The translations under genes and the position numbers were made by a program. This document shows positions 27,660-34,974 of a stretch of 64,000 nucleotides of DNA, piece after piece (positions within the stretch are counted from its first letter, which is position 1; every line of letters begins with the position of its first letter). Origin of the DNA: Sphingomonas sp. Leaf67 (GTDB lineage: Bacteria > Pseudomonadota > Alphaproteobacteria > Sphingomonadales > Sphingomonadaceae). The stretch is taken from assembly GCF_001421965.1 (NCBI RefSeq), contig NZ_LMLP01000021.1:486362-550361 (forward strand), read 5' to 3'. Under the pieces are notes generated by a model. That model had not been told where the DNA came from. It worked only from the letters and a program-made list of their open reading frames with translations, and did no database searches.

Positions 27660-28841
27660 ATGATGACCATCGGCGGATCGACCCCGGCCACGGAACTCGC
27701 CGCGATTCGATCGGTCGCCCCCGCCCCGGCGATTACCGCCACCGAACGCGCCGAACGGATCGAGCGCGCGCGCGCCCGGACGGCCGAGGCCGGTGCCGAC
27801 GCGCTGCTCGTCCATACCGGGGCCTCGCTCGACTATTTCACCGGCATTCCATGGGGTGCCAGCGAGCGCATGGTCGCGTTGCTCCTGCCCGTTGCCGGCA
27901 CCCCGCGCATCGTCTGCCCGGCGTTCGAGCGCGGTACGCTGGAGGCCGACCTGACCATCGCCGCCGACCTGCTGCTATGGGAAGAGGATCAGGACCCGAC
28001 CGCGCTGGTCAAGGACGCGCTGCCCGCCGGGGCCACCCTCGCCATCGACCCGGTGCTCCCCTTCGCCTGGGGGCAGAAGCTGGCCCGTCACGGCCTGACG
28101 CTGACCGACGGCGCGCCCGCGATCGACGGCTGTCGCATGGTCAAGTCGCCCGCCGAACTTGCGCTGCTGCAAAGTGCCAAGGACATGACGCTGGCGGTAC
28201 AGGCCGCCGCCGCCCGCATCCTGCGTCCTGGCATCCTCGCCAGCGAGGTCGTCCGCTTCGTCGACGAAGCCCATCGCGCGATCGGTGGCGGCGCTTCCTA
28301 TTTCTGCATCGTCCAGTTCGGCCGCGCCACCGCCTTTCCCCACGGCCTGCCCGGCGACCGCGCACTGAACGAAGGCGAACTGGTGCTCATCGACACCGGC
28401 TGTCGCGTCGGCGGCTATCACAGCGACATCACCCGCACCTATGCTTTCGGCCCGGTCGGTGACGACGTCCGCGCGATCTGGGACATCGAACATGCCGCGC
28501 AGGCCGCTGCCTTCGCCGCCGCCGCGCCGGGTGTGCCGGCGCAAGCCGTCGATGCCGCCGCCCGTGCGCTGCTGGTGCGGGAGGGCCTCGGCCCCGATTA
28601 CCGCCTGCCCGGCCTGCCGCATCGCACCGGGCACGGCATCGGCCTGTCGATCCACGAACCCGCCTATCTGGTGCGCGGCGACCCGACGCTGCTGGCGCCG
28701 GGCATGTGTTTTTCGAACGAACCGATGATCGTCGTTCCCGACCGTTTCGGCATCCGGCTGGAAGATCATTTTCACGTCACCGACACCGGCGCGGCATGGT
28801 TCACCGAACCGCAGCCGTCGATCGACCGCCCGTTCGGATGA
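27660..28841 (+). CDS. M24 family metallopeptidase (Xaa-Pro aminopeptidase/dipeptidase-like)
   Basis: A 393-residue peptidase with the two-domain layout of Xaa-Pro peptidases (creatinase-like N-terminal domain to about 150, pita-bread domain after). All five metal ligands are present: Asp245 and Asp256 (IDTGCRVGGYHSDITRTY), His325 (HRTGHGIG), Glu354 (SNEPM) and Glu368 (LEDHFHV). GGAGA at 27653-27657 fits ATG 27663 slightly better than ATG 27660; they differ by one residue. No signal peptide is visible. It should release residues N-terminal to proline or cut Xaa-Pro dipeptides. It overlaps the next gene by 4 bases. Confidence 0.92.
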   Translation: MMTIGGSTPATELAAIRSVAPAPAITATERAERIERARARTAEAGADALLVHTGASLDYFTGIPWGASERMVALLLPVAGTPRIVCPAFERGTLEADLTIAADLLLWEEDQDPTALVKDALPAGATLAIDPVLPFAWGQKLARHGLTLTDGAPAIDGCRMVKSPAELALLQSAKDMTLAVQAAAARILRPGILASEVVRFVDEAHRAIGGGASYFCIVQFGRATAFPHGLPGDRALNEGELVLIDTGCRVGGYHSDITRTYAFGPVGDDVRAIWDIEHAAQAAAFAAAAPGVPAQAVDAAARALLVREGLGPDYRLPGLPHRTGHGIGLSIHEPAYLVRGDPTLLAPGMCFSNEPMIVVPDRFGIRLEDHFHVTDTGAAWFTEPQPSIDRPFG

Positions 28842-29725
28842 CGCCGCTGATCGCGCTGCTGCTGGCGACGGTCGCGGTGCCATCGGCTGCCGCGCCCGGC
28901 CGCTATGCGGGGACGACGATCGGACCGCCACCCGCCGACCTCCGGCTCGACCCCTTCTACCAACGATATGTCGATGCCGGCGGCGTGCCGGTCGTGTCGT
29001 CGGCGAAGGTGCCCGACGACGCGCTGCTGTTCGCGCGCGACATCGCCATCGCGATGCTGGCCGATCGCCCCGACCTGCGCCGCTGGATGGCGGCGTCGGG
29101 CTATCGCGTCGCGATCATCGCCCTGACCGAGGGGCTGATCGATCTGCCCGAACAGCGCCACTGGACCAAACCCGCCGCCGACGATCCCCGCCTGACTCTG
29201 TGCGAGCGCAAACACTATGTCGAGCGGATCGGACGGCTGAGCGACCGCGATTACTGGAACAATCGTGCCCGCGGCATGGGTGGGCCGTTGACCACCGCCC
29301 CGGCCGAAAACCTGCTCGGTACGCCGGGCACGTGGTATTATGGCGAGAACACCTTCGTCCACGAATTCTCGCACGCCATCCTCGCCGCGATCCGGCAACG
29401 CGACACCGCGCTCCATGCCGCGGTAGAGCGTGCCTATGCAACTGCCATGGCGCGGGGGGCGTGGCGCGGCGAATATGCCGCGACGACGGTCGACGAATAT
29501 TGGGCGGAGGGAACGCAGCTCTGGTTCAATACCAACCGCCTGATCGTCGTCGATGGGCAGCGGCTGCTCAACGACGATGACTTGCAACGCTATGACCCGA
29601 CCCTCTACGCGCTGTTGGCGCAGGTCTATGGCGACCGCCACCGCCTGCCCGGCGACGTCTTCTACCGCCATCCCGCGCGCGTACCGCCCGGCGATCCGCC
29701 CAGGGCGACGGCGGAAATCTGCTGA
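28838..29725 (+). CDS. Exported zincin-like protein (HExxH), function unknown
   Basis: A 295-residue protein with a signal peptide (residues 1-19). It contains ENTFVHEFSHAIL with the HExxH zinc motif (His175, Glu176, His179) and a later DEYWAEGTQLWF, whose Glu220/Glu224 could supply the third ligand, as in gluzincins. I do not recognise a named peptidase family. It is translationally coupled to the M24 peptidase. The peptidase role is inferred from the motif alone. Confidence 0.78.
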   Translation: MTPLIALLLATVAVPSAAAPGRYAGTTIGPPPADLRLDPFYQRYVDAGGVPVVSSAKVPDDALLFARDIAIAMLADRPDLRRWMAASGYRVAIIALTEGLIDLPEQRHWTKPAADDPRLTLCERKHYVERIGRLSDRDYWNNRARGMGGPLTTAPAENLLGTPGTWYYGENTFVHEFSHAILAAIRQRDTALHAAVERAYATAMARGAWRGEYAATTVDEYWAEGTQLWFNTNRLIVVDGQRLLNDDDLQRYDPTLYALLAQVYGDRHRLPGDVFYRHPARVPPGDPPRATAEIC

Positions 29726-29746
29726 AGATGCCGCCGGTCGGCGCGT

Positions 29747-31510
29747 TCAGGGCAGCGGGTACGGCCCCTTGCCCTTGTCGGCGATAAAGCGGTCGACCCG
29801 CGCATCGATCATCGGCAGCGGCACCGATCCCAGGCTGAGCATCGCATCGTGGAACGCGCGATAGTCGAACCCCTCGCCCAGCGCCACCTGCGCCTTCGCC
29901 CGCGCGTCGAGGAACGCCAGCTCGCCCATATAATAGCTCAGCGCCTGCCCCGGCCATGCGATGTAGCGATCGACTTCGGTCGTGATCTCGTGGTTCGACA
30001 ACGCGGTATTGTCGCGCAGGAACGCCTGCGCCTGCGAGCGCGTCCAACCCTTCGAATGGATGCCGGTATCGACGACTAGCCGGGCCGCGCGCCACATCTG
30101 ATAGCTGAGCATGCCGAACAGGTCATAGGGGGTCTCGTACATCCCCATATCCTCGCCCAGCGCCTCGCAATACAGCGCCCAGCCCTCGCCATAGGCCGAG
30201 ATATATTCGTTGCGGCGATATTCGGGCAGGTCGGTCAGCTCCATCGCGAACGGCATCTGGAACGCATGGCCCGGCGCGCTTTCGTGAAGTGTCAGCGCCG
30301 GGAGCGAATAGAGCCCGCGCGACGGCAGGTCATAGGTGTTGAGCAGATAGATGCCCGGTCCGCCCCGCCCACTGGTGTAGAATGGCGCGATGTCGGGGTC
30401 GACGGCCCTGATCGCGAACCGCATCCGCGGCAACCGGCCGAAATAGGTCGCGGCCTTGCCGTCGAACGTCTTGGCGATCCATGCGGCACGGTTGAGCAGG
30501 TCCTGCGGCGTCTTCGCATAGAATTGCGGATCGGTGCGCAGGTGGTTCAGGAACGACGGCAGATCGCCTTTCCACCCCACCTGCGTCATCACCGTCTGCA
30601 TCCGCGCGCGGATCTTCGCCACCTCGCGCAGCCCGATCGCGTGGATTTCCTCGGGCGGCAGGTCGCGGGTCACGAATTCGCGTACCTTCGACCGATAATA
30701 ATTCCGCCCGTCGGGCAGGTCGTACGCCGCCAGCTTTTCCTGCGCCCCCGGAATATACTCGTCGCGCAGGAACGCCATCAGCGTCGCATGTGCCGGCACC
30801 ACCGCCTGCGCGATCACCCGCTTCGCCTCGGCCCGCAGCGCTGCCTGCCGCGCCGCCGGGATGGTCGCCGGCAGCGTCCGGAACGGCGCGTAGAAGGGCG
30901 ACGCCTCCCCCGCATCCGCCTCCACGACCGCACGCACCCCGGCATCGCGTCCTTGCAGGGTGATGCGCGGCGGCGTGAAGCCACGCTTCAGCCCGGCGCG
31001 CATGTTCGCGATCTGCTGATCGAAATAGCGCGGGACGCTGGCCAGCTGTGACAGATAGAGCCGCAACGCCGCCTCATCGCGGTAATTCTCGCGCGCCATG
31101 CCGGCCAGATCGATCCAGAAGCTGGTGTCGGCGTTCAACGGCTTTTCGTAATCGCGGTATTGCTGCCGGGCGAGCAACGCCGCGATCTGTGCGCGATAGA
31201 CGGTATAATCGTCGCGGGCGGCCGGCCCGAGCGTCGCCGGATCGATCCGGTCGAGCGCGGCCATCGTTTCGGTCCAGCGCTGCGTCATCCGCGCCTGCGC
31301 CGCCGGTCCGACATCGGGCAGCGCCGCGTTGCGGCTGGTCGGCGAATCCTCGCCCGGACCGGTCAGCGTCCTGCGCCACGCATATTCGCGCTCGGACAAT
31401 TGCCGGAACGCCGCGTCGGCCGACGCGGCCGGCGCGGCAGCGACCGTCGTCGTCGCCCGCGCAGCCACGGGTGCCGCGATCGACAGCGCCACTGCCAGCG
31501 TAATCTTCAT
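29747..31510 (-). CDS. Exported DUF885 metallopeptidase-like protein
   Basis: A 587-residue DUF885 protein with a signal peptide (MKITLAVALSIAAPVAARA). The zinc motif is HESAPGH (His409-His415) and the second site is EGWALYCE (Glu442). This group is related to M2/M32-like carboxypeptidases and probably degrades peptides in the periplasm. ATG 31510 is nested in the stop of the Ldh2-type gene. It is the last gene of the GH127-Ldh2-DUF885 operon. Confidence 0.88.
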   Translation of the reverse strand: MKITLAVALSIAAPVAARATTTVAAAPAASADAAFRQLSEREYAWRRTLTGPGEDSPTSRNAALPDVGPAAQARMTQRWTETMAALDRIDPATLGPAARDDYTVYRAQIAALLARQQYRDYEKPLNADTSFWIDLAGMARENYRDEAALRLYLSQLASVPRYFDQQIANMRAGLKRGFTPPRITLQGRDAGVRAVVEADAGEASPFYAPFRTLPATIPAARQAALRAEAKRVIAQAVVPAHATLMAFLRDEYIPGAQEKLAAYDLPDGRNYYRSKVREFVTRDLPPEEIHAIGLREVAKIRARMQTVMTQVGWKGDLPSFLNHLRTDPQFYAKTPQDLLNRAAWIAKTFDGKAATYFGRLPRMRFAIRAVDPDIAPFYTSGRGGPGIYLLNTYDLPSRGLYSLPALTLHESAPGHAFQMPFAMELTDLPEYRRNEYISAYGEGWALYCEALGEDMGMYETPYDLFGMLSYQMWRAARLVVDTGIHSKGWTRSQAQAFLRDNTALSNHEITTEVDRYIAWPGQALSYYMGELAFLDARAKAQVALGEGFDYRAFHDAMLSLGSVPLPMIDARVDRFIADKGKGPYPLP

Positions 31511-32532
31511 GCCCTGTCCCCCGTAACGTCGTCGATGTCGCGCAGCAGCGCCCGCGACACCCAAACTCCCTCGCGCTCGCTGATCGGGCGCAGCGCGTGG
31601 CGACGCGCTCCCGACACCCGCGCGCCCTGCACCTCGATCGCGGCGAACACCGCCTCTGCACGGGCCATCTGCGCCGCAGCCTCCGCTCCCAGAAACCCGG
31701 CGGGATCGAGCGCGAGGATCAACTCGCCACCCAGTGGCGATCCCTTGCGCCCCGCATCCCATGCGATCGATTCCGCACTGGTCAGGTCACCGATCAATGG
31801 TCCGGCGAGCAGTTCGACCATCAGCGCCAGCGCCGATCCCTTGTGCCCGCCGAACGTCCGCATCGCCCCGGCCAGCACCGCCGCAGCGTCGGTCGTGTCG
31901 CTGCCGTCGGGCGCATGGCCCCAGTCGGTCGGCACCGGCCGGCCCGCGCGGCGATGCAGTTCGATCTCGCCGCGCGCCACCGCACTGGTCGCGAAATCGA
32001 ACACGAACGGCGCGGCACCGGCACGGGGCCAGCCGAACGCGATCGGATTGGTGCCGAACACCGGCTGCGTGCCGCCGGCCGGCGCGACCCACGCGTGGTT
32101 CGACGTCACCGCCAGCGCGACCAGCCCATGCTCGACCAGCACCTCGACCTCGGGCCAGAGCGCGGCGAAGTGGACGGCATGGTTGATCGCCAGCGCCGCG
32201 ATCCCGTTTGCGCGTGCCGCCTCGACCAGCGCATCGCGACCGGTCTCGAACGCCAGCTGGGCAAAGCCGCCTTTCCCGTCCACCCGCACCACGCCCGCCG
32301 CCCGTCGTTCCAGCACCGGGACCGCATCGGGCACCACCACCCCGCTCGCGACCGAATGCGCCGCGACCAGCAACCGGTACAGGCCGTGCGCGCCGCAACC
32401 ATCGCGCTCGCCGGCGACGATCGTCTCGGCAACCGCCGCGACATGCGCCGGGGCCAGCCCGACACGGGCAAGCGTCGCGCGGGCATAGTCGCGCACCTCG
32501 GACAGGGTCATGCGGACGTGCGGCTCGCTCAC
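31507..32532 (-). CDS. Ldh2/MDG-family NAD(P)-dependent dehydrogenase, candidate pyrroline-2-carboxylate reductase
   Basis: A 341-residue enzyme of the YlbC/YiaK/MdlDH fold. It carries LSEVRDYARATL, NHAVHFAALWPEVE (catalytic His region), TSNHAWVAPAGGTQPVFGTNPIAFG and GGHKGSALALMVELL. Family members reduce malate, lactate, ureidoglycolate, 2,3-diketogulonate or delta-1-pyrroline-2-carboxylate. The last is attractive because a hydroxyproline operon is in the same locus, but it sits in the arabinofuranosidase operon, overlapping both neighbours by 4 bases. The substrate is inferred. Confidence 0.85.
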   Translation of the reverse strand: MSEPHVRMTLSEVRDYARATLARVGLAPAHVAAVAETIVAGERDGCGAHGLYRLLVAAHSVASGVVVPDAVPVLERRAAGVVRVDGKGGFAQLAFETGRDALVEAARANGIAALAINHAVHFAALWPEVEVLVEHGLVALAVTSNHAWVAPAGGTQPVFGTNPIAFGWPRAGAAPFVFDFATSAVARGEIELHRRAGRPVPTDWGHAPDGSDTTDAAAVLAGAMRTFGGHKGSALALMVELLAGPLIGDLTSAESIAWDAGRKGSPLGGELILALDPAGFLGAEAAAQMARAEAVFAAIEVQGARVSGARRHALRPISEREGVWVSRALLRDIDDVTGDRA

Positions 32533-34901
32533 GCGGTGGCATCCGCCTTCGCGGTGAACAGCCGGACGCCGAACACCGGCCCCGCACTGTTCTTGTCATG
32601 CGGCACGAAGCGCACCTTTACCTGTTTCTTGCCCTTGGTCAGCGGCTCGGGCACCGGGTAATCGACGTCGAAGAACGCCCCCGGCCGATCGGCGTCCAGC
32701 GTCTGGGTCGCGATCCGCTGATTGTCGATCAGGATATCGAAGCTGCGCTTGCGCTCATCCCCCCAATAGGTCGCCTGCAGGACCAGCGGCCCGGGCTTCA
32801 CCGCCATGGCGAATTCGAAAAAGCCCCCGGTACGCGCGTCGCGCCCGTTCCGCCCGCGATAGACCAGCGGGTAGGAAATCTCGGAGGTCAGCTGATGGTC
32901 ACGCTCGGGCTGCATCTCGCCCAGATGCATGACGTCGACCGACCGCGCCGCCAGATCCTTCTGCCGCGCCTGTTCGGCAAGGAAGCCAGCTTCCTCGACC
33001 TTCCACTGCGCATCGGTGAACCGCTTGAAATAGACGGCCGAGCGGCGGTCATATTGGCGATAGAAGGGGACGAAGCTCAGGTCGCCGGGCCGGATCAGCC
33101 CGCGCGTCGCATATTGCGCATCTTCGCCCGCCACCGGCACGAACCCGGCGAGCAGGTCGTCGCCGACCATCGATGGATCGGGCTTGTCCCATTCGCCATC
33201 GGCACGCCCGAGGTCGCCGGCCAGCACCAGCGGCCCGCGCAGTACCGCGATCGTCTGCGCATCGCCCGGCGTCGCCTCGATCCGCAGGTCGAGCGGCAGG
33301 CGGATCGTGACCGCATCGCCTGCCTGCCACCGCCGGGTGACGATCGCATAGCCCCCGGCGGAGGCCGCCTCGACCGGTTTGCCGTTTACCAGCAGCTCGC
33401 GCCCCTTCGCCCAGCCCGGCACGCGCAGCGCGACCGGGAAGGTGCCCGCCTTGCCGAGCGATGCAAAGGTCAGCGTCGCCTCGCCCGTGAACGGATAGCC
33501 CGTCTCCAGCGCCAGCGTCGCGTCGCGGGCCTGCCATTTCGCGTCGGCGGGGATGTAGAGGTTGACGATCAACGCATCGTCCCCAGTCCAGAAGATGCTC
33601 TCGCCGTGCTTGGCATGGCTTTCCATGCCGGTGCCGACGCAGCACCAGAATTCCTCGCTGTCGCGCGCCGAATAGTCGCGCTTCGCCCCGGTCATCAGCG
33701 GCGTCATATAGGTGAAGCCGCCGTTCACCGGCTCCTGCTGCGCCATGACATGGTTCAGATGCGCGCGTTCGTAGAAGTCGAACAGCGCCCCGTCGGGCTG
33801 CCACGCATACAAATGCCGGGTCAGCTTCAGCATGTTGTAGGTGTTGCAATGTTCGCAGGTCTGTTCGGTGATGTGTTGCGAGATGGTATCCGGTGCGCTG
33901 AAATATTCGCGGTCGGCATTGCCGCCGATCACATAGCTGTGATGGCGCGTCACCTGTTCCCAGAAGAAGCGCGCGGCGGTCGCCTGATCGGGCTTCCCCG
34001 TGATCTCGTGCAGCCGCGCCAGCCCGATCAGCTTGGGCACCTGCGTATTGGCATGGAAATTTGCCAGCTGGTCGCGCTTCTGCGTCAGCGGATCGAGGTT
34101 GCGCTTGTCGTAGATCCGCTCGGCCAGCCGCAGCCAGCGCGCATCGCCGGTCCGCGCGTGCAGTTCGGCGAAACTCTCGTTCAGTCCGCCATATTCGCAG
34201 GCGAGCATGACCTGCACCTGGTCGTCGCTCAGCGCGGCGAACACCCGGTCGATATAGCCGCCCAGTCCGATCGCGATCGCCATCGCCTGCTCGTTCGCGC
34301 CGATATGGTCGATGACGTCGAACAGCCCGGTGTAGAGCTTGTGCCAGTTGTAATAGGGCACCCAGCAGCCGTTGAGGTCGAACCCCGCCGAGCGGATGTC
34401 GCCGCGCATGATCTCGGGGAAGATCTCCTTCCCGTCGACGACGGTCCCATCCTTGCGCTTGCGGGTGAAGCCCGCGACATAGCCGTCGCCATGGGCCGCC
34501 TGACACCGCGCCAGTTCGCCGATGATATAGGTCGCGCGCGCCACGCAGTCGGTGCAGCCGGTCTGGGCATGGGTCAGCGCCAGCCCCGACAGATAATGCC
34601 CCAGCGTATGGCCGGCGATGGTGTCGCTTTCCCACCCGCCATAGACCGGGGCCTTGGGCGTCATGCCGGCGAACTTGTGGAAATTGTGGAGCAGCCGGTC
34701 GGGCGACAACCGCAACAAATAGGCGCGGTTCACCTCGACCGCGCGCGCATAGTCGGACGGGCGCAACCGCACCGCCGACAGCGGAAACGGCTTGGCCGTT
34801 GCCGGCAACGCCGCCATGGTGCGCGCCGCCGCCGGCAGCGCGAGCACCGGCAACGTCGCGGACGACATCAGGAACGCACGACGTCCAACCAGCATTTCCA
34901 T
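32529..34901 (-). CDS. Beta-L-arabinofuranosidase (GH127/GH146, DUF1680)
   Basis: A 790-residue glycosidase with a twin-arginine-like export signal (GRRAFLMSSATLPVLALPAAA). The (alpha/alpha)6-barrel part carries the family's zinc-thiolate site: Glu350 and Cys352 in TEQTCEHC and Cys420-Cys421 in EEFWCCVGTGMESH. In Bifidobacterium HypBA1 the first Cys of the CC pair is the nucleophile. HypBA1 releases L-arabinose from Hyp-linked beta-L-arabinofuranosides of plant extensin. The C-terminal 200 residues are beta-sandwich modules. A GTATAC palindrome is 13 bases upstream of its start. Confidence 0.93.
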   Translation of the reverse strand: MEMLVGRRAFLMSSATLPVLALPAAARTMAALPATAKPFPLSAVRLRPSDYARAVEVNRAYLLRLSPDRLLHNFHKFAGMTPKAPVYGGWESDTIAGHTLGHYLSGLALTHAQTGCTDCVARATYIIGELARCQAAHGDGYVAGFTRKRKDGTVVDGKEIFPEIMRGDIRSAGFDLNGCWVPYYNWHKLYTGLFDVIDHIGANEQAMAIAIGLGGYIDRVFAALSDDQVQVMLACEYGGLNESFAELHARTGDARWLRLAERIYDKRNLDPLTQKRDQLANFHANTQVPKLIGLARLHEITGKPDQATAARFFWEQVTRHHSYVIGGNADREYFSAPDTISQHITEQTCEHCNTYNMLKLTRHLYAWQPDGALFDFYERAHLNHVMAQQEPVNGGFTYMTPLMTGAKRDYSARDSEEFWCCVGTGMESHAKHGESIFWTGDDALIVNLYIPADAKWQARDATLALETGYPFTGEATLTFASLGKAGTFPVALRVPGWAKGRELLVNGKPVEAASAGGYAIVTRRWQAGDAVTIRLPLDLRIEATPGDAQTIAVLRGPLVLAGDLGRADGEWDKPDPSMVGDDLLAGFVPVAGEDAQYATRGLIRPGDLSFVPFYRQYDRRSAVYFKRFTDAQWKVEEAGFLAEQARQKDLAARSVDVMHLGEMQPERDHQLTSEISYPLVYRGRNGRDARTGGFFEFAMAVKPGPLVLQATYWGDERKRSFDILIDNQRIATQTLDADRPGAFFDVDYPVPEPLTKGKKQVKVRFVPHDKNSAGPVFGVRLFTAKADATA

Positions 34902-34913
34902 CTCCCAAGAATA

Positions 34914-34923
34914 TTGTATACGA
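34914..34923. promoter_or_regulatory. Putative GntR operator, TTGTATACGA
   Basis: A palindromic 10-mer between the divergent arabinofuranosidase (34901) and DUF5695 (34975) genes. It matches the site at 51678-51687 in 9 of 10 positions. TnGTATACnA is the general form bound by FCD-type GntR regulators. Confidence 0.55.
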
Positions 34924-34974
34924 TAGGGTAAGATGGATCGGAGTCAACCGATCGGTTGCAGGCAAGGCAGGGTG

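Noticed and set aside
32208..34931. A 907-codon plus-strand open frame
   Set aside because: It is antisense to the arabinofuranosidase; no domain seen.
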